Origin: Girardinichthys multiradiatus
Taxonomy: Eukaryota > Chordata > Actinopteri > Cyprinodontiformes > Goodeidae
Assembly: GCF_021462225.1 (NCBI RefSeq)
Contig: NC_061798.1
Location: 26,947,320 to 27,011,319, forward strand
Reading direction: 5' to 3'
DNA length: 64,000 nucleotides
Shown here: one piece after another, positions 1-20,096 of the stretch
Position numbering within the stretch: the first letter of the stretch is position 1
Layout: every line of letters begins with the position of its first letter
Program-made: the position numbers and the translations under genes
The notes under the pieces: model-generated
What the model was told of the DNA's origin: nothing
Database searches by the model: none
What the model saw: the letters and a program-made list of their open reading frames with translations, nothing else

Positions 1-316
1 TTGTAGCACTTGATGGTTTTTGCAACTGCACTTGGGGACACTTTCAAAGTTTTCCCAATTGTTCAGGCTGACTGACTCATCAACAGAATGCCAAGAGTGC
101 GTGGAGCAGTAATCAAAGCAAAAGGTGGCTACTTTGAAGAACCTAGAATATAAGACATATTTTCGATTGTTTCACACTTTTTTGTTCAGTATATAATTCC
201 ACATGTGTTAATTCATAGTTTTGATGCCTTCAGTGTGAAGCTACAATATTCATAGTCATGAAAATAAAGACAACTCTTTGAATGAGAAGGTGTGTCCAAA
301 CTTTTGGTCTGTACTG
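1..316 (+). mobile_element. 3' end of a decayed Tc1-like DNA transposon
   Basis: The stretch ends in a terminal sequence finishing ...GGTCTGTACTG followed by TA, the usual end and target dinucleotide of one group of fish Tc1-like elements. Bases 1-70 look like an inner part of such an element and are followed directly by its 3' terminal region, so this is probably an internally deleted copy. The left part is outside the window. No transposase reading frame survives. Family assignment is from recognition of the terminal sequence. Confidence 0.6.
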
Positions 317-318
317 TA

Positions 319-934
319 CATATACAGAGAACATACAGTAGAGCAGATACATTTTACTTCTAGACTTAAGGGTACGAAATAGGACTGTTTCAACCATATA
401 TCAGAAGCTCAGTGTTAACTCTTCTGATAAATCCTGCTGGTTTCCATTCTCCAGCCACTGACGTTTCATCAGGGCTGATGATAAAACGAACTGAAATAGA
501 GGAGAGAGGGGAGTGAGAAGATAAATAGTATAAAAACCCCAATCAACACTCAGTTGTAGCTGCTGTCAGTGGCACCATAAATTAAATAGATTATTGACAC
601 CTCATAAAAATATTTTATCTTTACTTAATTTACTTGCTTGTATTGTTGTAAAAGGCCCTTTTTAATACAGTAAATCTTTCTTGCTCTACCTTTTAATAAA
701 TTTTTATATTGCAAATTGCACTATATTATTGTTACAATTTATAAAATACTTTTAGATGTTGTTTATATTTTGCAATTTTTTTCTTTTTTTTCATTGTCAT
801 GCCAGAACTATTTTAAAGCTAATTTTGGCTGTGGTGAGAAATTTGGGTAGAGATGTTATGTAAATGAAACTAAATTCATTACTTTTTTTTATGCAGGATG
901 ATTAAATGCCTTGCAGAATTATTCATCTCCTTGA
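319..934. other. AT-rich intergenic DNA, no gene seen
   Basis: AT-rich, with T-runs and no open frame of note, splice-site pairs or recognisable repeat end. I see nothing functional here. Confidence 0.6.
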
Positions 935-2185
935 ACTATACCATATTTTGTCATTTTACAACCACAGACTTCAATTTACTTTATTGATATTTTATGTAAT
1001 GGGCCAACACAAAGAAGCACATACATGTAAAGTGGAAGCAAAAGAAATATGGTCTTCCATATTTGTTTTATTTAAAAAAATTGGAAGAGTTAAAAAAATG
1101 GCATGCAGACGCAGTCTACTTTCAATCTGATGCTCCCTAATAAATTCCAGTGTAGCCAGTAAGTGGATTTCACCAATGTGTAATTTAATCTCAGTATGGA
1201 TCCAGCTGTTCTGTGGAGGCCTCAGAGGTTGGAGAATGTTGGTGAAAAAGCAGCATCATGAAGACGAAGGAACACAACAGACCTAGCTTTGACCATCTCA
1301 GAGAGCACTGTTCAACCCACTGTCCAAAAATGGAAGGGGTAAGGTACAACTGCAACCCTGCAAGGACATGTTTGCCTCCTAAACTACCAGGCTAATTAAT
1401 GAGAACATTGATTTGCAAGTAGAAAACAACTGCTTAAAAGAAAGCAATAGCAAGCCCAATCTGCAGGTTGCCACAAGTTATGTCGAAGACATAGCCAATA
1501 TGTGGAGGAGGGTGCTCTGGTCAGATGAGACCAAAATCAAACCTTTTGGCTTGATGTTGCCACCTCCACATGTGAAAGTGGAGGTGGCAACATCATGCTG
1601 TTGCAACAGGGAAGCTGGTCAGGGCTGATGGCAGCATGGATGGAGTTAGGTACAGGGCAATATTGAAAGAATACATGATAAAGGCTTTTAAAGGCTTTAA
1701 ACGTTGCACCCAGTGCTACAATATCAAGATTTCAATCAAAGCATATTCATGTGTTAAGTTGGCACAGTCAAAGTCTAGGCTTAAATCTAATTGAAAGTCT
1801 ATGGTGGGACTTTAAAATACTGTTCACAGTTACTCCCCATCTAATCAGACAGAGCTTAAGCTATTTTGCAAAGAAGAAAGGGCAAAATATGATCTCTTCA
1901 AATGTACAAAGCTGGTTGAGACATTCCCTAAAACACTCGAAGCTGCAACTGTAGCAAAAAATGGTACTACAAAGTATTTAGTCAGGGGGCCTGACACAAA
2001 ACACTTTTCAGATTTATATTTCTGACAAAGGAAATCTAAATCAAGCATCATTTTATTTCAACTTCACAAATATATGCTCCCCTGTCTTTGTCTATCACAT
2101 AAAGTCTTATTAAAATACATTAAAGTTTGTGATTGAAAAGTAACAAAATGTGCAAAGGTTCAAGTAGTAAGAATACTTTTGGAAG
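935..2185 (+). mobile_element. Highly decayed Tc1/mariner transposon relic
   Basis: Scattered pieces of a Tc1-like transposase are visible. The clearest is [12 protein letters not shown] near 1503-1541, the block holding the first catalytic Asp, and later a SQSLGLNLIESLWWD block near 1764-1808, matching the Tc1 block with the last catalytic acidic residue. Frames are broken many times. The left end resembles the terminal region of a common fish Tc1 group (ACATTACAACC-type opening near 945-985); the right end is placed near 2185 by loss of similarity. A perfect 18-bp inverted repeat at 1552-1569/1578-1595 lies inside the relic. Not functional. Confidence 0.6.
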
Positions 2186-2830
2186 GATCTGCATTTTTTT
2201 CTGCGAGTGCTGGACTTCAAACCACTGTGTTCCAAATAAAATTAATTTTGTCAAATAGTATTTTGTTTCCTTTCAGTTCTGTTTCATATTTTCCATGGCC
2301 TGCTGAAGACAGATGTGAGCTACAGAGTGTTGATGCATGAACTTTTATTTGGCACAAGAGGAGACCTAAGTTTAAACATATTTGTGCACGGCCTGAAACT
2401 ATCTTGCAGCTTTCACATGACTGATGGGAACTAAAGGTTTAAGCTTCTCTTTTGTATCGAACATGTTGAAACAGACTCAGGTAATGGCTTCATCACCTGA
2501 GGATAGATTCAGTTTCTCTTTATCACAAATAAAGTTTTCTTTCCTCTCAGTCCCTCGTGTGTTTTTACTTTTTTCTTTCAGTGTTTTATTTGCTTGTGTT
2601 CATTCAGACATAATTAATTGCATCTGTCAAACAACAGATCATTAAATTGCTTTTTTTATATATATATCTGAAAACAAACATATTAAAAAGACACTGTTTT
2701 CAAGTCTAATGTCATGATGCAGCAATAGGATAACAGAAAAATAACTTTTTTCATTTTTTCCAATATGTATTGCCATATTTTGGGCAGTACATGTATTTAA
2801 TAGAATTAATTACAACCTTTTGTCAAAAAC
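2186..2830. other. Intergenic DNA without recognised features
   Basis: AT-rich sequence with a short TATATATA tract near 2658. The small open frame around 2424-2645 is serine/phenylalanine-rich and has no family resemblance or splice context, so I do not call a gene. Confidence 0.5.
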
Positions 2831-3170
2831 ACTCATAGTGGAAGGTCCAATCGCAGGCAGGAGGTAGGAAGGATTATTAAAAATGTTGGTTTAATACAAA
2901 CTTGGAGAACATTAGGTAACAACAGGAATGGTGAGTCACACAGGAAACAGAACATGTCAGGCAGGATCACACAAGAGGATCTGGCAAAGACTGACTGAGC
3001 TGAGAGGTATGTACGCTGGGATAATGATTACTGAACAAGGAAAAATGAGACTGATTAATTGGCTGTGGAAGTCTGTAAAACTAGTGATCAAGAAAGAACT
3101 GAGTGAGACTGGTTATGGAGAAATGACAAAATAAACACTAATGGAAACATTGACAGGAAATCATTATTAA
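2831..3170. repeat. Dispersed repeat, unclassified
   Basis: A purine-rich, CAGG-rich block (GGCAGGAT, GAGGATCTGGCAAAGACTGACTGAG-like text) that looks like a dispersed fish repeat of the same general kind as 8690-9040 and 14525-14870. I cannot name the family. The open frame inside it (2928-3134) is not gene-like. Confidence 0.35.
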
Positions 3171-6100
3171 TCAAAGCCCAAAGTAATCAACAGACTATAA
3201 ACCAAACACAATTAAAAAAAACACAGAGATAATGCAAAACTGTAATAATCCACAGGTTTAGTTTTTTCTTTTGTGTGTGTTTTCATCAGTCCCTTGTTGT
3301 TTATTATGTATGTATTATGTTAAGAGCTCTTGCCACACTCTGTTGTTAATATTGTTATTAATTAGTCTCTGTCCCTCAGCTTCTCTGCCTTCACTGTGCC
3401 TCAGCTGCTCCACATTTCCTCGGATATGCTCTTCTGGACCTTTTGTCATTTTCCACCTCTGCCTCGGTATATAAGCTCACTGGCTCTCTGTTCTGAATTT
3501 TCTGTTACACTGCCTGTTTCTCCAAGACCTGCTGTCCCTGCTCCAGGTTCACTGTATTTTATTATTGAAGAACTCTGTTTTTCATTCTTTTCACCCATAA
3601 CTTCACAAAAACATCACACACTGAAATACAGAACAGTAAAACTAAAATAAGTGATAAAACTAAAAGATGAAAGTACCACAACACTCAAGTTTTGTAGTAG
3701 TAAATAGTTAGGGAAATCCAGATATATTCATCTCTCTTTTGAACAACATTTTAAATTGTTGTTCGTCTGGTTGTTTGTCTGCCTCACATCACTTATGTTT
3801 AGTTAAAAATAGTTAGTTAAAATACATGGTATAATGCAGCCCTGTATGTACAGTGTAGCTGGAGTGCAATTGCAGTGTCATAAACCACAATAAGATTGTT
3901 CTCTGTTATGTAAATTGTTGTTTAAATCCCAGTCAAACATTTTGTGTCTGCAAAACCAAATTAATATAAACACAGTATTAAAAGTTTATGACCAGCAAAT
4001 ATTTAACTTGTAGGAATGACACTATTTAAAACATCAGGTTTTCAGGTTAAACTCTTTGATATGTGTGACTACGTAAATGCATGTTTTGCGTAGGTCGTTG
4101 CGTCATGATCTCCCACCCATTTCTGCTGACTTGATTAGCAGGCTGTGGCAATTAAATCTCACTTTGCTGCAGACTGACTTTAATTACCACTTTCCCAGTT
4201 TTATTCACACTGACAAGAGCACTCATTAATCACAGCCCAGATACAAGCCCCTTTATTTTATTACCACATGCATCAGCGAAGCCACAGAGCCCGCAGCCCA
4301 CATAGAATGACAGTGGGTGCCGCAGCTGACGATCAGATCATCCAGATATGTGTATGAGTTTGATTGTTAGCCCTTACATTTCTCCCTTTACTAAGCCTAG
4401 AGCTGCTGGACAAGAATATGTTTATGCTCTTAAGCATTTCAGTGATATGTCTCTGAAAATGAGCATCGGTTTTACAACAAGCAGACACAACACTACTTGG
4501 AGAACATTAACTAATTTGACATTGGCAGTGTGATATTGATCTGATGTTGACATTTCATCCTTTTTTAAATGGAAATACGTCTTTTTGCAGTGTAACAATT
4601 TTACTTTCTGCACAATTGGATGAATGCTGGGAAAGCCTTTTTGTTGTTTTATGCAAAAAACTAGGAAAAACTTCAGTTTAACACTGTGCAGAAAGCTAGT
4701 AAACTTTCATGAATAAATAAGCTGGTGAGTCTTCAAGGTAATTTTACCACAGTTACAACAAATTTTTTTTAATTTGAAAGAAACCCTGCCAGTTGCATTG
4801 CACAGTGGTGGTGCCATTATCATTTGGTTGTTCAGCCACCTTACAGATGAGTCTCACTGTCTGTCTTTATACTCTACATGTGAAATTTTATTTGATAAAA
4901 CAGGGTTAGATAATGTTCAATAACAGTGCAGGTTTGATAGAAATTCAACACAAGCTTCGCTTGCAAAAAAACAACAGAGTATTATGGATGTTTGGATTTC
5001 AAACATTTCCACAGGGAACAGATATCGAAGGAAGTCAGCCACAAAAAGAAGTACTTATTGTCAAATTCTGGTTATAAATGTTTGTTCAGAGCTACAACAT
5101 GATACCTCTGTGTTTGCTTAAGACTGGGGTTGCAGTCGGTGCAATTAAATTCAGTCACAGATTGTAACCTTTACTGGTTTATCGTCACGAATTTGCCAGA
5201 ATCAGTCACTGTGCCACCTTCAGAGAGCTTTCTGTTACACATGGCCACATGAAGTCGTTATCTTCACCCACCTGTATTATAGCTCAGTACAAATGCTGAC
5301 ACAGGTACATGTTTCACTGTGATAAAGTCTTTAAACACAGTAAACCATACTGTGGTGATAACACTGGGTTCACTACAGAGGTTTTTTCATGCTTTTTTTT
5401 AAAAGTTGAAATACATCTGAGCACAGAGAGAAAAATCTACATATAAATGATCATCAGAATGTTAATTATTTATGCATTTTGTTGTGTTTTCCTGGAGACA
5501 TTTTTTGTCTACACTTGAAAGCAGCAGACATCATGGAGCTACTATCTCTTTATAAACACTGGATGTCCATGGACTCCTTGTTTGTGGCTGTTTCAGGCAA
5601 ACCGGTCTGGCTCAGAAATTTGGACCTTGTTTAGCCCAGTCATCCTGTCCAAATTTCCCTGAAACACAGACGTTGAAAGTCAGGCTTGGTTAGCCAATTT
5701 GATCAACCCTGATCACTTTTCAACCACATGTTAGACATCTGTGACCATCTTTACTTGCATTGAGTTGCACCTTTCCTACTTTGAAACATATTTACATGTT
5801 ATTTATGCAGGAAGTAAAGGTAAACTGTGTACAGTTAAGTTATACCCTTTATTATTCATACACCTGACAGATTTAGGCTTAAAGTAATATTTTCTTTTTC
5901 TTCTGACTGGAAGCAGCTGACTTGAATCTGATGGAGAATCTGGTGAGAGAGCTAAAGATCATGAAGATCACGAATAGTTTTGGGTTTAACTGTGGTAGGT
6001 TGTCCCATATGTTAGAATGTGTTAAGTTAGCTAATTTTGCTCAAAATGTTACCTGGCTATTGTAAATGCAGATTTATGTGCACATATTGAAGTTGTTAGC

Positions 6101-6808
6101 AGTGCTGAGGGTGATGGTGGACTATTAAAAACCAGGAGCTGTTCTGAAGAGATTTAGTTCAAACACTGTTTAACATCTTACGACAAGGTATGAGGTGATC
6201 GGCTGCAGACCACACAGAGCATGACGATGTAGGACTTAAGTAGAAAGGAACAACGGAATTATATTTTACTGTCATATTTAAGAAAAGTCTCAGCAACGCA
6301 AAGAAAAATGACCAGTCTCTAAAATAGTTGTTGTTTTTAAAAGTCAAAATGAAAACATCAGGTCTAATTTAGGCCTTTTTAAAGAAGTGACATTCTAACA
6401 ACCATTCAAACTTTTTTCACATCATGTCAAGAGGAGGTTATTCTCTTTTGTTCTGCAGCTGCTTGTTTGACTTTTTTCTTTTTCTTTTCTGTCTTTAGAA
6501 ACAGAGGTGTCACTGATGTACTGCATGTTTGTGTTTTGCTCTCACTCTTAGTTTTGGCTTAAATGACAAGCTCAATAAACACCACGTCCTGCACATCATA
6601 CCTCTACAAACACTGCTGTGTGGTATTGCATCAAAAGCGCTGCATACACAGTAGCTCTGACCCAACTCTCAAAGTTCACGTTGACCTTAGCCATTAAGTT
6701 TGCATCCCATCGTTGGATGTATTTTAGCTGAAATCATTAGTCCTTTTTATTTGATCAATACTGGAGACAGGTCAATCTGCTTTAGGATGATATGGCAATT
6801 GTAACCTG
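3171..6808. other. Intergenic DNA, no gene supported
   Basis: About 3.6 kb with only short open frames of biased composition. 3260-3560 is pyrimidine-rich with a CGGTATATAAG box near 3465 and could be a decayed promoter or LTR fragment, but no partner LTR was found. 5560-5700 and 5880-6050 have no recognisable ends. I see no RNA gene. Confidence 0.5.
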
Positions 6809-6810
6809 AG

Positions 6811-7056
6811 GTGTCTGTGGCTCAATAGGAAGAGTAGTCATCTTGCAATCAAAGGTTTGTGGGTTCGATTCCAGCTTCCTCCTGCCATATGTCAATGTGC
6901 CCCTTGACAAGGCACTTAACCTCAAGTTGCCTACCGATGTCCGTATCGTTGTATGAATGTGTGAGCGTTAGATTGGGTGAATGTGGCTCTATAGTGTAAA
7001 GCACTTTGAGTGGTCTGTATGACTGGAAAAGCGCTATATAAGTTCAGTCCATTTAC
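6811..7056 (+). mobile_element. tRNA-derived SINE
   Basis: Both internal RNA polymerase III promoter boxes are present: an A-box-like TGGCTCAATAGGAAGAGT beginning near 6818 and a B box GGTTCGATTCC at 6862-6872, spaced as in a tRNA gene. The tRNA-like head is followed by an unrelated body and a 3' tail containing AAAGCGCTATATAAG near 7028-7042, a tail common to fish SINEs and their partner LINEs. The head lacks a clean cloverleaf, so this is a SINE rather than a tRNA gene. Family name not assigned. Confidence 0.8.
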
Positions 7057-8380
7057 TTTTTTTTTAGCTCTATAAGAAATTCTTCTTGTGCAGAAATACA
7101 GACTTACAGTAACCAAAAATTAGAAATTATCTTTGAGTTTCAGCCAGACAGCAGCTTTTAAACTATTTGCACTACAAGGAGAGTGTGCGTTTCATCAGTT
7201 GAACTCCCTAGCAGCGTGTTTGTCTTGTCTTCTCTCAGCATTCACATGAACACATTCCTCTTTTTCGTTTCTTGGCCAGGAGCTTTAGATAGCGTGTGGT
7301 TTTCCACTTATAGTCTTCATAAAATGTCAGAGAGGAATGCTCACACAGTGGCTACCTCTGCTAAATGATGTCACATTTTCTGACTGAAACCAACTCGCGG
7401 TAATTGTGATGGTTGTTACACTACACCGAGTTTCCTTGTTGCAGTAATAAAAAACTGAAATCACATTTTCAAAGTGCCACCTCCTGACAGTGATGGTTGA
7501 AAACGATGCATCGAACACAGACAGGCATGCAGTGTTCTGAATGTTTGTGTAAAAGGTGTAAAAAGAGGAACCTTTAGACAGTTGTGGTGGGAGTTTCAAG
7601 TCCTCCAGCCAAGGTGAAATACTTGTGTGTACATCCGACCAAAAGAAACGGCTTATTCTTCATTATTACATTGAAAACTAGTGATATCGCACTCTCCATT
7701 GTTGCTATCTGAGGAGCAGATCTGCTGTTTCTAAGGCTGTTTCTAAGGTTATTAGGTGTGCTGTCAAATTTGTGGTGAAAGGAAGTAGACATGCTGCTGA
7801 AGAACCTTCAAAATGATAAACCCCAGACTTAGTATTGGACCTTCCAGAGGACTGTAGAGCCTAAATAGCATCGTTTGATGGGAGCAGTTTGTGTGGAAAA
7901 GTGGGAGGCGATGGGGTCTCACAGTAGGTGCTGGAGGCAAAACACACATGGTGGCCACACGTTTGGCTGCTGCAGTGGACCGAGTCAATGCTGACTGGGG
8001 AGAAAGTCAGGCCTTTCAGTCCAGGATCAACATACTGACTGGAACAAGGCTTTTTTTTTTTTTAAATGTGTTCATCAGATCTGTAAAGTTAAGAAAAATT
8101 GGAAACAGTCTGGTTTAGCCATAACTTCCATATACAACTAATTAGATAGTAATTCCGTTTAATGGTCTTCCTGTTTTGCTGATCTCCTCTGTAGACAGCG
8201 TTGTTCTTTTTCACCAGCTACTTATCTATTCATCAAGCAGGGGTCCCAATCGATGCCAGATTGTCTGTATTTGTTGTGGCAATCCAGCCCTTCTTGTTGC
8301 TTTTTTTTCCAAGTGATTCCAAGGTATCTGTTGTTTCTTTCATACACATGAACACGACTGACATCTCATCCTTAATCCGT
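7057..8380. other. Intergenic DNA, no gene supported
   Basis: Several overlapping open frames of 60-90 codons occur on both strands (7327-7599, 7574-7792, 7764-7988). None has a motif, start context or splice partners. Confidence 0.5.
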
Positions 8381-8384
8381 AGGG

Positions 8385-8660
8385 TTTAATATGATGTCAA
8401 CCCAACCCTTGCAGCTATACCAGCTGTATTCCTCTGAGAAGGCTTTCCAAAAGGTTCAGGACTGTGTTTATGGGGATATTTTATGTTGACCATTCATCCA
8501 GAAGTGCATTTGTAAGGTCAGACACTAATGTTGGACGAGAAGGTCTGGCTTGCAGTCTATGCTCTAATTCTGTCATATAATGCTGAGTTTGGCTGGACCA
8601 ATGTGCAGATCAGCGCATTGGAGCTGCATGGTGAGTTGAAGAGTTTTAATAATAATAATT
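8385..8660. repeat. Decayed DNA-transposon-like repeat
   Basis: The text from ATGATGTCAACCCAACCC near 8391 through GGCTTTCCAAAAGGTT and GTTGGACGAGAAGGTCTGG near 8530 matches, by eye, a widespread fish mid-repetitive element. No terminal repeats are visible and no frame is conserved. Class assignment is tentative. Confidence 0.45.
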
Positions 8661-8689
8661 TAACAGGTATCTTACAGACTATGAAACAG

Positions 8690-9040
8690 GATATGGAACA
8701 CAGGCAGGCAAAGGGACATGGAGTGGGTAGTTCACAGGAGGATGCAATATAAATGCAGAGGCAAGGTGGAGATCTCACCAATGAACTAACATATCTAATC
8801 AGGTGGAATCTTGAGCAGCTGGTGGCAGGGAGAATGCAGAGCAACTGAAGGAGGGAGGCTAATGAACACAGATGAGCAAGGACATGGAGGAATCCAGGAA
8901 AGTAAAATAAATATCTAAACATAAGAATGAACCATGAACCTAAATAGGCACAACTAGAATAACAGCAACTAGAGAACATAAACAGCGAAAATGCAGGGAA
9001 ACAAACAAAGAACTTAAACTGAAAACATCTAACAAAGGGG
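8690..9040. repeat. Dispersed repeat, copy related to 14525-14870
   Basis: The order AATGAAC..GGCAGGGAGAAT..GCAACTGAAGGAG..GGCTAAT..ACACAGATGAGCA..GGAATCCA is repeated with small changes at 14525-14870, showing two copies of one dispersed family in this window. The 176-codon minus-strand open frame 8557-9087 runs across it and is a cysteine/serine/phenylalanine-rich artefact. Confidence 0.55.
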
Positions 9041-10440
9041 AATAATGACAAATTCATCCAAATGCTGTTATGTTGGGTGGAGGCCATTCAAGTTTTTCTG
9101 CGCCAGGTTAGCTTATTAGAATCCCAGCTTATAATCAAGCAAAGTGACCCAACATATTTTTTTCTTGAGAGTATTTTTTCCTTTGATGTTAATAAGAATG
9201 TTGTAGTCAAAAGAATAAAGAGAAATACAAATGTTTCTAACAGTTTGGAATATTATTTGTTGCACTTTGTACTAGAGCAAGGGTAGGATTAACTTTCTGC
9301 AAATGTTTGGACAATTATTTAAAAGATGGACTTCAAGAGAGGTCATGTTTGGGGGTGGGGGTAGCGGGGTTGTGTTGGTGCTATACGAAAGATATTTACC
9401 AGATTACCTTGTTTATCAATACAAACTTCAAAGACTTTTGCTACCGTTTCATGCAATGCTGACAATCCTTACAAACCTGCTCACATGGCTTAAAAAGCTT
9501 GTACTTCTAAAGGAAACATATGTTTTTAAATTTATGTTTTCTTTATATGAACTTTTTTGGGAACTTCAGGGAACAACCCTGACCTCTAAAAACCTATTTA
9601 AGAGCAATCAATGTTTTGTACAGTTTTGTGGCCATTCTGCTCCTTACACCTGTGTTTAAACATGAGATAGCCTGTTATACAAAGTCTTCCTTCACCTTTC
9701 TGTCTATAACTATCACACCAGTTTTTGGTCAGGACCCGAACCCCTCTGGGCTCCTTCCTGTGCACCAGCAGCCAATTTGAAGTGTTGATTTAGCCAGTTT
9801 CCAACTGGTGATCCGGGTCCATGTAAATTTAAATCAAACAGGACCACCTGTTTCCAGTCTGCAGTAAAAGGGGCATAAAATGTCTTCTTGGTTTCATTCA
9901 ACCAGACATGATATAATAGATTTAACTGTAGGAATCCATGTCCTTGAAAAACATCTGGATCTCTTCATAAGATTGATGATGATTTTCCATATTTTGCCAA
10001 AATTGTTTTCACTGCCTTGTGAAAAATGTAAAGAACCCTGTAAAAGTTTATCTGTATTAAATTAAATACTTTAGCCTGCCTAACTGTGGTCAGATATTCA
10101 GTTTTATTCAGACTGTGAAGCTGACAACCTCCCTGGCCGTTGAGCAGTACATCCATTAAGCACTGTTGGATCCTTATGAACAACTAATACATCAGAGGTT
10201 ATTTTGAGCGCAGTGTTGCTCATCGTGCAGCAAAAAAAGAAAAAACATAATGCAGATATGGAACTGAATCTGCAAATCGATCCAAGAGCTTAAAGAAAGC
10301 TTCTGCACCACAAACTGATACCAACAGGGACTTTTTAACCATTTACTGACCTGCTGAGGACATTTATTACAGCGGCTTTTGTGTGTGCGCTGAGAAAAAA
10401 AAAAAAAAAAAGGGCATGATTTTCTTTGAGGTAATTTTAG
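9041..10440. other. Intergenic DNA upstream of ptger1
   Basis: No gene is supported. The 118-codon frame 9303-9659 has no motif or signal. A run of about 17 A lies near 10394-10411, just before the ptger1 promoter. Confidence 0.5.
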
Positions 10441-10446
10441 CGAAGC

Positions 10447-10454
10447 ATATAAAA
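10447..10454 (+). promoter_or_regulatory. ptger1: TATA-like box of ptger1
   Basis: ATATAAAA lies about 400 bases upstream of the end of the inferred 5'UTR exon, so transcription would start around 10475-10485. This is inferred from position and sequence only. Confidence 0.45.
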
Positions 10455-10474
10455 TGAGTAACAGCTTGAACTTG

Positions 10475-10865
10475 CGCTCGCTGATGGTGCAGCTAACAAT
10501 AACTTAACACAGAGACGCAGAGACGCCCACACAAGCTGAGGAGAAGTCCGCTATTAAAACACCAGACGGTGTTTCAGCGCCAGTGGCTATCCTCCATTCA
10601 CCTCAGCTTACAGTCAGCCGAACCGAACCGAACCGAACCGAGCCTGCAGAGGGAAAACAAAGATGCTCCTCGGAGGACATGGATTCCTAACATCTTCTCT
10701 GGCAGCGGTGGATTTTATTAAGGGAAATATGACTTCTGATCCTTTTGAAAATACATTTTGCAACTGCTTTTAGATCGCTGAAATTGCTTTAAAGACGCGC
10801 GTTTTGGAGTATATTTGGAGATCATCTGTGCGAGAAAAAGTCAAATGGACCTCCTCGTCTTACTG
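10475..10865 (+). other. ptger1: ptger1 5'UTR exon 1 with a short upstream ORF
   Basis: Placed between the TATA-like box and a strong splice donor (CTG then GTGAGTC at 10866). It contains a GAACC-type pentanucleotide repeat at 10617-10641 (about four and a half units). An ATG at 10845 opens a small frame, MDLLVLL, that runs through the splice site. Joined to the acceptor at 11889/11890 it stops at 11926-11928, two bases before the receptor ATG. The exon start is approximate. Confidence 0.6.
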
Positions 10866-11930
10866 GTGAGTCTTTTCCGAGTTTCACATGTCAGTGAAAA
10901 TAAATGGCTAACTTTCTAGTCAAGATAATAAATAACGTCGGTTAAATGTAAAACACAGAATTTACTCTAATTAGGGGTCATTATACAATTTGATATTTTA
11001 CTTTGTTTTTTTATTTATAAGTTTTCTACTTCATATTTGTAACGAGAAAGTGGAGAACACCCGCTTCTTTGGCCGTAACATTGGTGTTTATTTTATTGTT
11101 ATTCATTTTTAAAAATCTCTCATTTTGAAAGAGATCATATCTTGAAATATGAGGTTAAGAATATATATACAGGCATATAGATACTATATTACAATAATAT
11201 TGAAAATAATGGATTGGTATCTTTAAACCATAAATGCGATCATGCTAGGAATAACAGTGTTATTAAAATAAAACAAATGTAAATAAGGCTTGCATGGTAG
11301 AATATGGAAGCTGTGAAATCTGAGGAATGTGAAAATTATTATCGCTCCCATTATTGCTTCATTACTCCTTTTGATTCCCAAAGCCTGAACTGCAGTGCAG
11401 AAAAACATTCCTCGCTGAGTTTATTCCCTCATTTGGTGTTTTTGAGGTGACATACAGAGAGTGCCAGCTATATTATCCAAAGTTTCACGACAGCCTCGTT
11501 GATCACACATACAGGGTGTTTCGTTATTTGTCTGCATGCTAGAGAAAAGTATTTCCCCCCATTCCACATTTCTTCCAAAGAGTCTTCAAAAGACAGTTTT
11601 TTTTTTCTTTTAATAAATGAAGCTATCATTTTAAAACTACATTTTTTAATTTACTCATGTTGTCTTTGTCAAAGTTTGTTTGAAGAGCTGAAACATTTAA
11701 GTGTAACAAGAAAAGCAAAAACAGAAGAAACCTGTAAGGAGGCAACTACTTTTCTACAGCGATAAAAGCAGGATTCTCAAATATTATTTTAGTAACATGA
11801 ACAATAGCAGTAACATGAACAGTCACATGAAATGTTTGGCCTTATTATATCTGCTTTCAAACGGCACATTTCTTTTCTCTTTCCTGCAGCCCACCTTGAC
11901 AATGGACCCCATAAAACTCAGTGGGTAGAG

Positions 11931-19390
<7,460 letters not shown>

Positions 19391-20096
19391 CTAGAGGACG
19401 ATGGACTTTGCAGATGTTTTTTTCTTATGTTATCAAGTCACTAAACCAACAATCCTTCATAAATACAGACCTTAAAACTAGATTGAAGGAGTAAATCTTG
19501 TTGCCATGATAGGGAAGCAGTCCAGCTTCAGAGGTTTGCTTTCTAGATCAATCAGGATTTTTTTCTAACACTGTTGGGTTTACCAGCATGTCTTTTCCAT
19601 GACCTGAAAAACGCAAGCTAGCTAAGGTTGTCATTTTGCACAAAATATAATGAATGATCTGTTTACTTCCAAAAGGTGAAGATTCCTTATTTCTTTATGA
19701 ATAAAATGAAAGGAAAAAGACGTGTCTGAATTCAGCACTAACCACACTTTGTCTCTAGAAACTCCCAGGTTTGCAGAAGGGATATTTGTAAAATGAAAAG
19801 GTTTAAAATCCAATAGTGACTTTGACCAGCTTTGAAAGCTCTGAGAACTGCATCAATATAACCATCAGAGGGCGCTCTGGAGCAAATCCAGAAATATTCC
19901 GGAGTGTCTTGCTATTACTTAGTATTCTGCTGAATGTAATTTATTAAAGAATGTCCAATGTTGATATGTAAGTTTGTCTTTGTGTATTATTTTGTGTTTT
20001 TAAACATCTATGTATGAAACAATGTGCATTTTTGTGAGTTAATACTTGAATGATACCCTCAGTTTAAAAAAAAAAATGTAACAGAATGTAAATAAA
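19391..20096 (+). other. ptger1: ptger1 3'UTR with poly(A) signal at 20091-20096
   Basis: Follows the receptor stop codon without splice signals. AATAAA at 20091-20096 is followed by a GT/T-rich stretch (TTAGTTTTACTCCGTCCTGTTTT), as expected for cleavage and polyadenylation about 15-30 bases later. Confidence 0.6.

Noticed and set aside
6811..6885. tRNA gene suggested by A and B boxes
   Set aside because: The boxes belong to a SINE head; no clean cloverleaf and a SINE body and tail follow.
8557..9087. 176-codon minus-strand open frame rich in Cys, Ser and Phe
   Set aside because: It overlaps two dispersed repeats, has no domain pattern or splice context, and its composition is that of chance sequence.
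9303..9659. 118-codon plus-strand open frame
   Set aside because: No motif, no signal peptide, no splice partners; looks like chance.
11832..11930. Upstream in-frame ATG at 11832 as the ptger1 start
   Set aside because: It lies before a strong acceptor (TTCCTGCAG at 11881-11889), so it is most likely intronic.
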